DNA of 42,635 nucleotides from Bauldia sp. (lineage in GTDB: Bacteria > Pseudomonadota > Alphaproteobacteria > Rhizobiales > Kaistiaceae), in the NCBI GenBank assembly GCA_022841545.1, contig JALHRF010000019.1:1-42635 (forward strand). The letters run 5' to 3'. Shown here piece after piece: positions 8,408-17,745 of the stretch (positions within the stretch are counted from its first letter, which is position 1; the number at the start of each line of letters is the position of its first letter). The notes under the pieces were generated by a model. It searched no databases and had not been told where the DNA came from. It was given only the letters and a program-made list of their open reading frames with translations. A program made the translations under genes and the position numbers.

Positions 8408-8893
8408 TCAGGCAAGTTCGCCCCTAGCCCGGCGTCGCCGCCATTCATGCCAGACGAGCACGATGACGACGAGGTCGAACACTGTCAGCACGACGAGAAA
8501 GGGCGAGTGAGTGAATGTGAAACGGTGCACCTGGTAGACGATGAAGGCGGCGAACGCCACCAGCGACACCGGGTAGGCCCAAGCCTGGTTCCGCCAGAGC
8601 CCGACGACCAGTCCGAGCTTGATGATCCCGTGGCTCGCAAGATAGAGCACGGCGAAGGTCTTGGCGTCGACCGAAAAACTCTCCGCCCATTGGGCGATCC
8701 AGTTGGCGAGTCGGTCCTCCGGGTGATGGATCAACTCCTTCGCCACCAGCCGCACAACCGCATTCGAGAGTACCCGAACATCAATAAGGGCCAGCAGCAG
8801 GGCCACGATCAACTCCAGAATCGCGTCGGCCGCCTTGATTGCAAGGGTTACGACGAAGACCTGATGAACGCGTCTCTCTTCGGCGGGTGTCAT
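8408..8893 (-). CDS. DUF2127 membrane protein
   Basis: A 161-residue inner-membrane protein of unknown function with about four membrane segments: residues about 15-40, 80-100, 105-125 and 130-150. The LYLASHGIIKLGLVVGLWR stretch followed by WAYPVSLVAFAAF, the YQVHRFTFTHS stretch and the LTVFDLVVIVLVWHEW end match the pattern of the DUF2127 family. It lies 66 bases before the dienelactone hydrolase on the same strand. No strong ribosome-binding site precedes the ATG. Nothing in the context points to a role. Confidence 0.75.
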   Translation of the reverse strand: MTPAEERRVHQVFVVTLAIKAADAILELIVALLLALIDVRVLSNAVVRLVAKELIHHPEDRLANWIAQWAESFSVDAKTFAVLYLASHGIIKLGLVVGLWRNQAWAYPVSLVAFAAFIVYQVHRFTFTHSPFLVVLTVFDLVVIVLVWHEWRRRRARGELA

Positions 8894-9343
8894 ATGCGCG
8901 ACTGCCGGAATCCGGCGCTGTCACGCAGACGCGCGACGGCCGGGGTCCAGTCTGAATGCGATTCGGGCTTGATCACGGTGCGCTCAGATGCCGACGGGAC
9001 AATTGACAGGAGCATGCAGGCCAACGCGCTTCAAGTGCCGTCGAGTTTCAAGCTTCGATCGGCGGCAAGGCCCCTGGCGTCGATCTCGACCAGACGACCG
9101 ACGCATGGGGCGGTATGAGAAGGAAGACCGACGCGGTCCATGCCGATGGGGCGCGGTGACCCTCCGCCCGCCGTATTCCGTCCCTGCGTCGTGCACGCCG
9201 TCCGCGAGGGGCCGCAAGGCATTTCGCGCCGAATGCAAGGCGTCACATCCCGTCTGGCGGGGACGATCAGCGAATGTCTATGAAGTCGGCGATCATCGCC
9301 GACCCCTACCAGCCTCCGACCCACCCGCAGGCGGCGTCCGTCC
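8894..9343. other. Intergenic region between aroG and the DUF2127 gene
   Basis: These 450 bases hold several open frames (for example a minus frame of 97 codons at 9031-9324), but none has family resemblance, a convincing ribosome-binding site or coding-like composition. Apart from a hairpin at 9285-9303 just after aroG, nothing was identified. A short unrecognised gene or small RNA cannot be excluded. Confidence 0.5.
9285..9303 (-). terminator. Hairpin downstream of aroG, possible weak terminator
   Basis: GTCGGCG and CGCCGAC form a perfect seven-pair stem with a five-base loop, about 40 bases after the aroG stop codon. On the minus strand it is followed only by TTCAT, so it would be a weak intrinsic terminator at best. 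Confidence 0.3.
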
Positions 9344-10729
9344 TCAGACGATCGCCATCACCGGCGCCCGCCCTGCCTGTTCCTGCCGGTCGTGCTTGAG
9401 GAGCTCCGCCACCAGGAACGCAAGCTCCAGCGCTTGATCGGCGTTGAGCCGCGGATCGCAATGCGTGTGATAACGGTCCGACAGGTCCTCGGCCGAGATG
9501 GCGCGGGCGCCGCCGGTGCACTCGGTGACGTTCTTGCCGGTCATCTCGATATGGATGCCGCCGGGATGGGTTCCCTCGGCGCGATGGACGAGGAAGAAGG
9601 TCTCGACCTCGCGGAGGATGCTCTCGAACGGCCGTGTCTTGTAACGGTTGAGGGTGATCGTGTTGCCGTGCATCGGATCGCACGACCATACCACGTTCCG
9701 CCCTTCCCGCTTAACCGCGCGGATCAACTGCGGCAGGTGATCCTGCACCTTGTCGGCGCCGAACCGGCCAATGAGCGTCAGCCGCCCGGGCTCGTCCTCC
9801 GGATTGAGGATATCGATGAGGCGGATGAGGTCGTCCGGCTTGAGCGACGGGCCGCACTTCAGGCCGATCGGGTTCTTGATGCCCCGCGCGAACTCGACAT
9901 GCGCGTGATCGAGCTGCCGGGTCCGATCACCGATCCAGATCATGTGGCCGGAGGTCGCGTACCAGTCGCCGCTCGTCGAATCGACGCGGGTCATCGCCTG
10001 CTCGAAGCCGAGGAGCAGGGCCTCGTGGCTCGTGTAGAAATCCGTCGTCCGCATTTCCGGGTGCGATTCCGGATCGATGCCGCAGGCGCGCATGAAGTCG
10101 AGCGACTCGGTGATCTTGTTGGCCAGTTGCTCGTAGCGATGCGCCTGCGGGCTGTCCTTGACGAAGCCGAGCATCCAGCGATGCACGTTCTCGAGGTTGG
10201 CATAGCCGCCGGTGGCGAAGGCACGCAGGAGATTCAGCGTCGCCGCGGACTGCCGGTACGCCATCTCGATGCGGTTGGGGTCCGGCGTGCGGGATGCCGG
10301 GTCGAACTCGATGCCGTTGATGATGTCGCCGCGATAGCTCGGCAGCTCGACCTCGCCCTGGCGCTCCATGCCGGACGAGCGCGGCTTCGCGAACTGGCCG
10401 GCAATGCGGCCGACCTTCACCACCGGCACGGCGCCGGCATAGGTCAAGGCGACCGCCATCTGCAGGAAGACCCGGAAGAAGTCGCGGATGTTGTCGGCCT
10501 GATGCTCGGCGAAGCTCTCGGCGCAATCCCCGCCCTGGAGGAGGAAGCTCTCGCCCGCCGCGACCTTCGCAAGGCTCTTCTTGAGCTTCCGCGCCTCCCC
10601 TGCAAAAACCAGCGGCGGATAGGTCGCGATCCGCTTCTCGAGCGCGGCAAGCGCATCGAGGTCCGGATAGACGGGAACCTGCTCGATCGGTTTCGAGCGC
10701 CAGCTGTCGGGGGTCCAGCCCTTCTTCAT
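9344..10729 (-). CDS. aroG: 3-deoxy-7-phosphoheptulonate synthase, class II
   Basis: This enzyme condenses phosphoenolpyruvate with erythrose 4-phosphate, the first step of the shikimate pathway. The protein has 461 residues and is of the plant-like class II type. Recognisable segments are [19 protein letters not shown] at the start, [14 protein letters not shown] (metal-binding Cys, near residue 70), [39 protein letters not shown], the GLKCGPSL turn, and DPMHGNT with [18 protein letters not shown] near the C-terminus. The start was set at 10729 because AGGAG lies six bases upstream; the open frame extends 130 codons further without homology. It lies 157 bases downstream of gor. Confidence 0.96.
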   Translation of the reverse strand: MKKGWTPDSWRSKPIEQVPVYPDLDALAALEKRIATYPPLVFAGEARKLKKSLAKVAAGESFLLQGGDCAESFAEHQADNIRDFFRVFLQMAVALTYAGAVPVVKVGRIAGQFAKPRSSGMERQGEVELPSYRGDIINGIEFDPASRTPDPNRIEMAYRQSAATLNLLRAFATGGYANLENVHRWMLGFVKDSPQAHRYEQLANKITESLDFMRACGIDPESHPEMRTTDFYTSHEALLLGFEQAMTRVDSTSGDWYATSGHMIWIGDRTRQLDHAHVEFARGIKNPIGLKCGPSLKPDDLIRLIDILNPEDEPGRLTLIGRFGADKVQDHLPQLIRAVKREGRNVVWSCDPMHGNTITLNRYKTRPFESILREVETFFLVHRAEGTHPGGIHIEMTGKNVTECTGGARAISAEDLSDRYHTHCDPRLNADQALELAFLVAELLKHDRQEQAGRAPVMAIV

Positions 10730-10886
10730 CGTACTCTCCTGAGACCGACGCGGCGGCCTGTCCAACCTGATGGATTGGCACGATTGTTGCCGTCGCGGGC
10801 GGGTTATACATGGGCGACGCGGTTTTTGCCACAAGAGACGTCGGCCGCTTTCAGGCCGCTCGAACCGGCAATCGCGAAGGCGCCCG

Positions 10887-12296
10887 TCAGCTCGCCGATG
10901 CGAGTTTGGGCTCAGCGGCAGGGTCGCGCCGATGACGCTCGGCCGGTTTCCGCATGGTGACGATCTCTTCCGACTGCGTCGGGTGGACCGCCATCGTGGC
11001 ATCGAAATCGGCTTTGGTCGCCCGCATCCTGACGGCGATCCCGACGAGTTGGGCCATCTCGCCTGCGCCGTGTCCCACGGCATGAAAGCCGAGGACCCGG
11101 TCGGTGTCGGCGTCGACAACGAGTTTCACCAGCATCCGTTCGTCGCGGCCGGCGACGCGGTGGTGGAGCGGCTTGAAGGTCGACCGGTAGATATCGACCG
11201 AAGGATAGCGCGCGAGCGCCGTCTCTTCGGTGAGGCCAACCGTGCCCGCCTCCGGCTGGGAGAACACCGCGGTCGGGATGCAGTCATAGTCGAGCGTGAT
11301 GGAGGCCCCGCCGAAAAGATTCTCGGCGACGGCGTGCCCTTCGCGGATCGCGACCGGCGTGAGGTTCACACGGTCGGTCACGTCTCCGACCGCGTAGATG
11401 TTGTCGACACTGCTCCTGGAGAAGGCGTCGACCACGATCTCACCCAGCTTGCCCAGCGCGACGCCGGCCTCCTCAAGCCCGAAGCCTGCGGTGTTGGGCC
11501 TTCGGCCCATCGCCAAAAGGACGGTGTCGGCCGCGATGCGGCGGTCGTGAAGCGTCACCCCGACAAACCCGGTCTCCGTCTTCTCGATCGCGGTGATCAT
11601 GTCGCCGCAGATCACCTCGACACCGCGCTTCGCCATACCCGCATGGACCATCCGGCGGATGTCGCCGTCGAAGCGGCTCAGGATCTCGTGACCGCGATAA
11701 AGAACGGTTGTCTTCGCCCCGAGCCCGTTGAAGACGCCCGCAAACTCCACCGCGATGTATCCGCCGCCCACCACCAGCAGCCGCTCCGGCATGCGATCGA
11801 GGTGGAACATCTCGTTCGAGGTCACGGCATGCTCGAGGCCAGGAATGGCCGTCCCCCGCACCGGCCAACCGCCCGTCGCGACTAGGATATAGCGGGTGGT
11901 GACGGTCCGCCCGTCGGCCAAGAGCCTGATCCGGTGTTTATCTTCAATGACTGCGCGGCTGCGGATGAGTTCCGCGCCCGACTTCTCGAGGTTGCGAATG
12001 TAGATGCCGCTGAGCCAGTTGACGTCGGCCCGGACGTGGTCGCGAAGCGTCGGCCAGTCGAAGCGGAGGCCATCGATGGTCCAGCCGAAACCGACCGAAT
12101 CTTCCACCGCTTCGGCGAATTCCGAGGCATGCACGAGCAGCTTCTTCGGAACGCAGCCACGAATTACGCATGTGCCGCCGACCTGGTCTTCCTCCGCGAT
12201 CGCGACGCGCGCACCGAGTTCGGCCGCGATGCGGGCCGCCCGAACGCCTCCGGATCCCGCGCCGATAACGAACAGATCGTAATCGAATTCGCTCAC
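10887..12296 (-). CDS. gor: Glutathione-disulfide reductase
   Basis: A 469-residue flavoprotein that reduces glutathione disulfide with NADPH in the cytoplasm. FAD binding is seen in [14 protein letters not shown] (residues 9-22). The redox disulfide is [13 protein letters not shown] (Cys43 and Cys48), the NADPH domain has [19 protein letters not shown], and the C-terminal interface carries the catalytic HPTQSEE. The GTG at 12296 has GGAG seven bases before it. The gene follows rpiA and the DUF2059 gene with short gaps, an order familiar from rhizobial genomes. The tail after the HPTQ motif is about 30 residues longer than the catalytic core needs. Confidence 0.95.
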   Translation of the reverse strand: MSEFDYDLFVIGAGSGGVRAARIAAELGARVAIAEEDQVGGTCVIRGCVPKKLLVHASEFAEAVEDSVGFGWTIDGLRFDWPTLRDHVRADVNWLSGIYIRNLEKSGAELIRSRAVIEDKHRIRLLADGRTVTTRYILVATGGWPVRGTAIPGLEHAVTSNEMFHLDRMPERLLVVGGGYIAVEFAGVFNGLGAKTTVLYRGHEILSRFDGDIRRMVHAGMAKRGVEVICGDMITAIEKTETGFVGVTLHDRRIAADTVLLAMGRRPNTAGFGLEEAGVALGKLGEIVVDAFSRSSVDNIYAVGDVTDRVNLTPVAIREGHAVAENLFGGASITLDYDCIPTAVFSQPEAGTVGLTEETALARYPSVDIYRSTFKPLHHRVAGRDERMLVKLVVDADTDRVLGFHAVGHGAGEMAQLVGIAVRMRATKADFDATMAVHPTQSEEIVTMRKPAERHRRDPAAEPKLASAS

Positions 12297-12324
12297 CAGA
12301 TCGCTCCGCCGCTGCGATCGGCGG

Positions 12325-12825
12325 TCAGAGCTCGAAGCCTTTTTGGGTCAGGGCCTCGCGCGACATTTCGTACATTTCCTCGCCGACGCGCGTGCTCCAG
12401 GACTCAACGGACTGAAGAGACTCCTGGATGACGCGCGGACCGATCTCGGCGAACTTCTGGCCCGTGGGGCTTCTGTAGAATTCGGCAATCGTGACGAGTT
12501 CGTCCTCGGTGAAGTTCTTCGCCCAGACCCGCGCCACGGCCTCGTCGAGATCCTGACGGCGGGCGGCGAGCTGCAGCGCGACCTCTTCGACGGTGGCGCT
12601 GATCTCCTGATGGAGGTCCGGCCTGACGCGGATCAGCCGGCTCTTGATGCGCTCGGCGATCGCCGGCAGCACCGAGTCGAAACCGCGCGCCGCGCCAGCG
12701 CTCTGAACCGCGACGATCGCGGCATCGATATGCGACTGGGACAAATCCTGCGCGCCCGCCTGCCCGCCAAAGGCAGCAGCAACGACCAGCGCAGCAAGAC
12801 CGATCCGAATGCGTGATACGATCAT
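12325..12825 (-). CDS. DUF2059 secreted/periplasmic protein
   Basis: The 166-residue product begins with a clear signal peptide (MIVSRIRIGLAALVVAAAFG, cleavage likely after AGAQ near residue 26). The mature part is helical. It carries the DUF2059 pattern WAKNFTEDELVTIAEFYRSP, then TGQKFAEIGPRV, in its second half. The function of the family is unknown. The start at 12825 was preferred over an in-frame codon 23 residues upstream because it places the signal peptide at the N-terminus, with AGGAG upstream. It sits between rpiA (31-base gap) and gor (28-base gap), so the three are probably co-transcribed. Confidence 0.8.
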   Translation of the reverse strand: MIVSRIRIGLAALVVAAAFGGQAGAQDLSQSHIDAAIVAVQSAGAARGFDSVLPAIAERIKSRLIRVRPDLHQEISATVEEVALQLAARRQDLDEAVARVWAKNFTEDELVTIAEFYRSPTGQKFAEIGPRVIQESLQSVESWSTRVGEEMYEMSREALTQKGFEL

Positions 12826-12856
12826 CTTCGGGAAGCTCCTGTTGGTTTTCAGGCCT

Positions 12857-13564
12857 CTACGGAAAAAGCCACTCAACGCTATCGTCGCGACCAATGACAG
12901 CGGCCGAGGCGAGGCCGAGGAAAAGGCCGTGCTCGACGACGCCGGGAATCGAATTCAGCACCACCGCCAGCGCCGCCGGATCGGGAATCCGGCCGAAGGA
13001 TGCGTCAAGAATATGGTGGCCGCCATCGGTGAGGAAAGCATGGCCGTCCTCGAGGCGGAGCGATATCAGCCCAGACAGGCCCAGCCGCCCTGCCCTCTCC
13101 TCAATAGCCTTCTTGGTTGCGGCCAAGCCGAATGGCACCACCTCGATCGGCAGTGGAAACGTCCCGATCACATCGACGAGCTTGGATTCGTCGGCCGCCA
13201 CCAACATCCGGCGCGATGCCGCCGCCACCATCTTTTCCCGCAGCAACGCGCCACCGCCGCCCTTGACCAGCGTCAGGCCCGGACCGATCTCGTCGGCGCC
13301 GTCCACCGTCAGGTCCAGGATCGGCTCGAGGTCGAGGGTCGTCAGCGGTATCGCCTCCGACTCGGCCAGACGGGCGGTACGCTCCGAGGTCGGGACGCCG
13401 ACGATGTCGAGCCCCGAACGCACGCGATCGCCGAGAACCCGGATGAAAGCCTCCGCCGTCCGCCCGGTCCCGAGCCCGAGCTTCATGCCCGGCGTAACCT
13501 CGGCAAGCGCCGCCTCGGCCGCCCGGATACGCTGCGCCTCGTTGCCCGGCTGCTTGTTGCTCAT
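12857..13564 (-). CDS. rpiA: Ribose-5-phosphate isomerase A
   Basis: This enzyme interconverts ribose 5-phosphate and ribulose 5-phosphate in the pentose phosphate pathway. The 235-residue protein has the RpiA motifs [12 protein letters not shown] (residues about 30-41), [12 protein letters not shown], and the catalytic [20 protein letters not shown] followed by [11 protein letters not shown]. The first motif reads GTGR where GTGS is more usual. The start [11 protein letters not shown] was chosen because upstream in-frame sequence has no RpiA similarity. The ribosome-binding site is weak. The gene heads the rpiA-DUF2059-gor group. Confidence 0.95.
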   Translation of the reverse strand: MSNKQPGNEAQRIRAAEAALAEVTPGMKLGLGTGRTAEAFIRVLGDRVRSGLDIVGVPTSERTARLAESEAIPLTTLDLEPILDLTVDGADEIGPGLTLVKGGGGALLREKMVAAASRRMLVAADESKLVDVIGTFPLPIEVVPFGLAATKKAIEERAGRLGLSGLISLRLEDGHAFLTDGGHHILDASFGRIPDPAALAVVLNSIPGVVEHGLFLGLASAAVIGRDDSVEWLFP

Positions 13565-13785
13565 GCAGTGACGCCGAGAGACGGGACCGGCGCGACGCCG
13601 CGGCCGCCAAACATGGAAAGACCGCCGGTCATCGCCGCTTCCGCGGCAATGGCGCTGACTGTTCTCGTTCGCCACAGTCCGTCTGTCTCATAGCGCTTCC
13701 CGGATTCCACAGGCGGCTTGTTAGCACTTGCCGTCGCGCGGCGGCAATCCACGGCGCTTCATTCGGAGACGGTGACGCGTTCGGG

Positions 13786-14694
13786 CTAACGACGGTTCTC
13801 GACCGCCCCCTGGTGCGATCCGTTGGGGGCCGGGTTTGATTCGGTCGGCTCCGTGGAAGCAATTCTCGGCAAGACGTCGCGTTTCGGCAGGTATACGTTT
13901 TCCTCGGCCGGGAATGAACGGTCCCGCACGGCTTCGGCATAGGCGTTCACGGCGCCTCGGATCTCGTTTGCGAGGTTTCCGAAGCGTCTGACGAACTTCG
14001 GAACGGTGGCGCTGAGGCCGAGCATATCCTCGAGCACCAAAATCTGACCGTCGCAGGCTGGCGAGGCTCCGATGCCAATTGTCGGCACCGCAACAAGACC
14101 GGTGATCTCGCGCGCAAGCGGCTCAACCACCGCCTCGACCACTACGGCGAAAGCGCCGGCCGCGACAACGGCCTCAGCATCGGCACGGATCGTCTCGGCG
14201 GCGTGCGGATCACGCCCTTGTACCTTGAAGCCGCCGATGGTGTTGAAGGCCTGCGGCGTCAGCCCGACATGGCCCATCACCGGGATACCGCGATCGACCA
14301 GGAAGCGGATGGTCTCCGCCATGCGCTGACCGCCCTCGAGCTTCACCGCGCCGCAGCCGGTCTCCTTCATCACCCGCGCGGCGGTGCGAAACGCTTCGGC
14401 CGGGCTTTCCTCATAGCTGCCGAATGGCAGGTCGATGACGACCAGCGCGCGACGGGCTCCCCGCATCACCGCCTTCCCCTGCAGGATCATCATGTCGAGG
14501 GTGACGGGCAGCGTCGTCTCGAGACCGTGCATGACCATGCCGAGCGAGTCGCCGACCAGGATGAAGTCGACCACCTCATCCAGGATGCGCGCCGTGTGGG
14601 CGTGATAGGCCGTGAGCGCCACGATCGGCTCGCCGCCCTTGCGGGCGCGGATGTCATTCGCCGTAAGACGGCGAGTTTGAACTTCGACGGACAT
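13786..14694 (-). CDS. panB: 3-methyl-2-oxobutanoate hydroxymethyltransferase
   Basis: PanB adds a hydroxymethyl group from methylenetetrahydrofolate to ketoisovalerate in pantothenate synthesis. Family motifs are [29 protein letters not shown] (metal-binding Asp), [20 protein letters not shown] and [18 protein letters not shown]. The start at 14694 ([20 protein letters not shown]) gives 302 residues; an upstream in-frame ATG at 14745 would overlap the NnrU-family gene. AGGAG lies 12 bases ahead, slightly far. The last 25 or so residues (rich in Pro, Glu and Asn) extend past the normal end. No panC is in the window. Confidence 0.95.
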   Translation of the reverse strand: MSVEVQTRRLTANDIRARKGGEPIVALTAYHAHTARILDEVVDFILVGDSLGMVMHGLETTLPVTLDMMILQGKAVMRGARRALVVIDLPFGSYEESPAEAFRTAARVMKETGCGAVKLEGGQRMAETIRFLVDRGIPVMGHVGLTPQAFNTIGGFKVQGRDPHAAETIRADAEAVVAAGAFAVVVEAVVEPLAREITGLVAVPTIGIGASPACDGQILVLEDMLGLSATVPKFVRRFGNLANEIRGAVNAYAEAVRDRSFPAEENVYLPKRDVLPRIASTEPTESNPAPNGSHQGAVENRR

Positions 14695-14710
14695 TTGTCT
14701 GATCGGACTC

Positions 14711-15280
14711 CTATAGCCCCGGCGTGACGCCGAAGGCCCATTCATGAAGATGCCAAATCAGCGCCCCGTAAAGGACGACACCGGCAACGACGGCGACGAT
14801 GTCATACCCGCCCGATGGTCTGACGATCGGAGCACGTTGGCTGCCCGGCTGAGCGGCGATTTCGATGACGGCCCAGGCGAGGAAGGCTCCGAACAGAACA
14901 ACCGCCGCCAGGTCGCCGTTCACAAGTAGGTGAGCGAACGCCCACAACGCGGTGCCGATGAGCAATGGGTGACGTGTGATGCGCCGGATATGACCGGGAG
15001 GAATGGCGCTCGCCACGGCAAGAACCAGGGCTGGAAGCATGAGGGCGAAGCTGAGGTGGCGAAGGCCGAGCGGCGGCACATACACCATGCCTGTTTCCGT
15101 GACGGCTCGGGAGAACCCTATGATAATCAGAGCGAATCCGGCTATTGCGATGATGGAGTAGAGTCCCTTCCAGGCCCCCACCCCAAGGCGCTCGACCATG
15201 CCGTCGCGCCACCACGGAGCAACCATCCTCAGCGAATGGACTCCCAGGAACAGGATCAGTCCGGCGACCAGAACTATCAC
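14711..15280 (-). CDS. NnrU-family integral membrane protein
   Basis: A 189-residue protein with about five membrane segments. The start [20 protein letters not shown], then [20 protein letters not shown], the [20 protein letters not shown] segment and [13 protein letters not shown] match the NnrU family, named from a gene needed for nitrite/nitric oxide reduction in Rhodobacter. No denitrification genes lie nearby, so the role here is uncertain. The GTG at 15280 was chosen because GAGGG is five bases upstream and it places the first membrane helix at the N-terminus; a TTG at 15319 would add 13 basic residues. It ends 16 bases before panB. Confidence 0.8.
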   Translation of the reverse strand: MIVLVAGLILFLGVHSLRMVAPWWRDGMVERLGVGAWKGLYSIIAIAGFALIIIGFSRAVTETGMVYVPPLGLRHLSFALMLPALVLAVASAIPPGHIRRITRHPLLIGTALWAFAHLLVNGDLAAVVLFGAFLAWAVIEIAAQPGSQRAPIVRPSGGYDIVAVVAGVVLYGALIWHLHEWAFGVTPGL

Positions 15281-15387
15281 GGCTGCCCTCTTTTTGCGCA
15301 GCGCAGCATTAGCATGCAAGTGAACACGGTTACATGTTGTTTATCGAGCAGACGCTATCGTAGCCTATGGCCTGACAGGAGGGCTGA

Positions 15388-15410
15388 GTCTCGATTTGGG
15401 AAGTCGAGAC
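15388..15410 (+). promoter_or_regulatory. Inverted repeat ahead of the first L,D-transpeptidase
   Basis: GTCTCGA (15388-15394) and TCGAGAC (15404-15410) are perfect inverted arms separated by nine bases, 27-49 bases before the start codon. The repeat could be an operator for a dimeric regulator or a leader hairpin; sequence alone does not decide. Confidence 0.4.
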
Positions 15411-15436
15411 GCTATCAAACAGAGGGCTGGACCGTC

Positions 15437-15859
15437 ATGAAAGTACTGGCATTCATCGTTGCCATTGCGGCGCTCATGTTCACGTTGCCGGCTGACGCCG
15501 CCACCGTCGAGGCAAAAATCTCGATCGGAAACCAGCGCATGTACGTCACCGTGAATGGCGTGCGGAAGTACACTTGGTCGGTCTCGACCGGCCGCTCCGG
15601 TTATCGCACGCCGACCGGAACTTACCGGCCGCAACGGCTGGTGAAAATGCATTACTCAAGCAAGTACGACAACGCACCGATGCCGCATTCGGTGTTCTTC
15701 TATGGCGGCTACGCCATCCACGGCACCAACGCAGTGGGCAGTCTCGGGCGCCCTGCTTCGCACGGATGCGTGCGCCTGGCTCCCGGCAACGCGGCAACGC
15801 TCTATTCGCTCGTCTCGAAATACGGGATGGGCAACACCCGCGTGATCGTCACCCGCTAG
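15437..15859 (+). CDS. L,D-transpeptidase (YkuD domain), first of two
   Basis: A 140-residue exported enzyme, predicted to make 3-3 cross-links in peptidoglycan or to attach proteins to it. A signal peptide covers residues 1-21 (MKVLAFIVAIAALMFTLPAD). The mature protein is almost only a minimal YkuD domain: ISIGNQRMYVTVNGVRKYTW, the TPTGTYRP turn, and the active site YAIHGTNAVGSLGRPASHGC with His95, His109 and Cys111. No anchoring or LysM domain is present. The ATG has GAGGG ten bases upstream. It is followed after 29 bases by a second, related gene on the same strand. Confidence 0.92.
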   Translation: MKVLAFIVAIAALMFTLPADAATVEAKISIGNQRMYVTVNGVRKYTWSVSTGRSGYRTPTGTYRPQRLVKMHYSSKYDNAPMPHSVFFYGGYAIHGTNAVGSLGRPASHGCVRLAPGNAATLYSLVSKYGMGNTRVIVTR

Positions 15860-15888
15860 CCGTTTCGAACGAGACGGCGAGGTCTGGA

Positions 15889-16395
15889 ATGAGAACCAGA
15901 ATTCTTTCGCTCCTGGCGGCGGCGGCGTTTGCCGCCGTCGGCAGCGATAGGGCGTCGGCCGCGATGATCGACACCATGCAGGTCGCGAGCATTACGCCCG
16001 ACATCCTCACCGACAACACGCGCGAGGTGCCCGGGGCGCCCATTGTGGTCCGGGTGGACCTGTCCGAGCAGCGTATGTACGTCTATCGCGACGAGCGGCT
16101 CGTCCACACGTTCCCCGTGTCGAGCGGTCGGGGCAAGTACGGTACGCCGACGGGTCGGTGGAACGCCTACTGGCTCTCGCCCAAACATCGATCCAGGAAG
16201 TACAACAACGCTCCCATGCCCTGGGCCGTCTTCTTCCATGAAGGCTATGCCATCCATGGAACGACCGACCTCCGCAACCTCGGTCGGCCGGCATCGCACG
16301 GCTGCATCCGGCTGCATCCGGACAATGCCAGGACGTTCTTCAAGATGGTCGAAGCCAGCGGCAAGGAAAGCACGCTGGTCTCTATCGTCCGCTAG
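15889..16395 (+). CDS. L,D-transpeptidase (YkuD domain), second of two
   Basis: A 168-residue exported paralogue of the preceding gene. The signal peptide is residues 1-25 (MRTRILSLLAAAAFAAVGSD then RASAA), then a linker of about 25 residues, then the YkuD domain. The domain shows VRVDLSEQRMYVYRDERLVH, the GKYGTPTGRW turn, and the active-site segment YAIHGTTDLRNLGRPASHGC with His123, His137 and Cys139. GAGG lies six bases before the ATG. The two enzymes share the KYNNAPMP/KYDNAPMP stretch and most of the catalytic loop, consistent with tandem duplication followed by divergence of the N-terminus. Confidence 0.93.
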   Translation: MRTRILSLLAAAAFAAVGSDRASAAMIDTMQVASITPDILTDNTREVPGAPIVVRVDLSEQRMYVYRDERLVHTFPVSSGRGKYGTPTGRWNAYWLSPKHRSRKYNNAPMPWAVFFHEGYAIHGTTDLRNLGRPASHGCIRLHPDNARTFFKMVEASGKESTLVSIVR

Positions 16396-16406
16396 AGCCG
16401 TCGCCG

Positions 16407-17549
16407 TCAGTCGGCGGCGGTGATCCTCAGGATCTCGCCGTCGGACTGATCCGTCAGGACGTACAGCGCGCCGTCCGGACCGACTTCGACATCGCGGATT
16501 CGGTGGCCCAACGCGCCGAGCAATTCCTCTTCGCCCGTAACCCGATCACCATCGAGTTCGAGACGCATCAGGCTGGCACCGGCGAGCGCGCCCACGAAGA
16601 GGTCCCCCTGCCACTCCGCAATTTCATCGCCTTCGTAGAAGGCCATGCCCGACGGCGCGATAGACGGCGTCCACGACCAGACCGGCCGCGCGAACTCGGG
16701 CGGATGTTCGTCGAGAGAGGTTATCGGATCGCCCGAATACTCCGTGCCGTAGGAGAAGACCGGCCAACCGTGATTGTCGCCGGCCTTCGGGATCGCGACC
16801 TCGTCGCCCCCACGCGGCCCGTGCTCATGCGTCCAGATCTCGCCCGTTGCCGGGTTGAGCGCCATGCCCTGGGGATTGCGATGGCCATAGGACCATATCT
16901 CCGGCATCGCCTCCGACTGTCCCACGAAGGGGTTGTCGTCGGGCGTGGAGCCATCGTCCCGGATCCGGATGACCTTGCCGAGATGGGTGCCGAGATCCTG
17001 GGCCAACACCCGGAACTGCGGCGAGGAGCGCTCGCCAAGCGTTGCGAACAGGAAGCCATCGCGGTCGAACACCAGCCGCGAACCGAAGTGATTGTTGCTG
17101 CGGACCTTCGGCATCTGGCGGAAGATGACTTCGACGTCGCTCAGCGCCGTCATCTCGCCGTTGAGACGGCCGCGCGCGATGGCCGTGCCATTTGTTCCGC
17201 CGTCGCCGGCTTCGGAATAGCTCCAGTAGACAAGGCGGTTGTCGGCGAAATCCGGGTGAAGCGTCACGTCAAGAAGACCGCCCTGGCCCCGCGCAACCAC
17301 GTCTGGCACACCGTCGATCGGCGCCGACACGTCGCCACGACTCGTCACGTGGCGCAGGTTCCCGCTCCGCTCCGTTATCAGCATACCCCCGTCGGGCAGG
17401 AAGGCGATGCCCCAGGGGTGATTCAGGCCAGCGGCGAAAGACTCGACCCGTATGGGGAGTTCCTGCGTCTCGAAGAAGTCCTCCGCGCTGGCGGGAAGCG
17501 CGCAGATCAGCGGCGTCAAGACGAGACCGGCAATAGTGGTTCTGAGCAT
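16407..17549 (-). CDS. PQQ-dependent sugar dehydrogenase (aldose dehydrogenase type), periplasmic
   Basis: A 380-residue beta-propeller protein of the soluble glucose/aldose dehydrogenase family (E. coli YliI type). The signal peptide is MLRTTIAGLVLTPLICALPA, followed by SA. Typical blade segments follow: AAGLNHPWGIAFLPDGGMLI, then TERSGNLR, the GQGGLLDVTLHPDFADN segment, SYGHRNPQGMALNP, the metal/PQQ loop THEHGPRGGDE near the centre, and SIAPSGMAFY. The start at 17549 has GAGG five bases upstream; the open frame extends 55 codons further without similarity. Whether PQQ is available is unknown, since no pqq genes are in the window. It is divergent from the gene at 17746. Confidence 0.88.
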   Translation of the reverse strand: MLRTTIAGLVLTPLICALPASAEDFFETQELPIRVESFAAGLNHPWGIAFLPDGGMLITERSGNLRHVTSRGDVSAPIDGVPDVVARGQGGLLDVTLHPDFADNRLVYWSYSEAGDGGTNGTAIARGRLNGEMTALSDVEVIFRQMPKVRSNNHFGSRLVFDRDGFLFATLGERSSPQFRVLAQDLGTHLGKVIRIRDDGSTPDDNPFVGQSEAMPEIWSYGHRNPQGMALNPATGEIWTHEHGPRGGDEVAIPKAGDNHGWPVFSYGTEYSGDPITSLDEHPPEFARPVWSWTPSIAPSGMAFYEGDEIAEWQGDLFVGALAGASLMRLELDGDRVTGEEELLGALGHRIRDVEVGPDGALYVLTDQSDGEILRITAAD

Positions 17550-17745
17550 GTCTACCTCAATGTCCTTGCCCAGCCAGGAGGGGATATGGTGCAGCGGCCC
17601 GCCAGGACAATCACCAGCAAGCATGCGAGCGTTCAAATCCGATGACGTGTTCGTGTACGTAGCCTCAGTCGCAAGCAACGCCCAAGTGGGCATTGGCGTT
17701 GTCCACCATGTCATGCGAGATAATTAGCGAAGGCGGGGGGCTGGC

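Noticed and set aside
9031-9324. A 97-codon minus-strand frame between aroG and the DUF2127 gene
   Set aside because: Its residue content is not protein-like (many Arg, Pro, Gly runs), there is no clear ribosome-binding site and no domain pattern; a PilZ-like reading was considered and did not hold.
10730-11119. N-terminal extension of aroG by 130 codons
   Set aside because: The extension overlaps gor in another frame and lacks similarity, while a strong AGGAG precedes the internal ATG at 10729.
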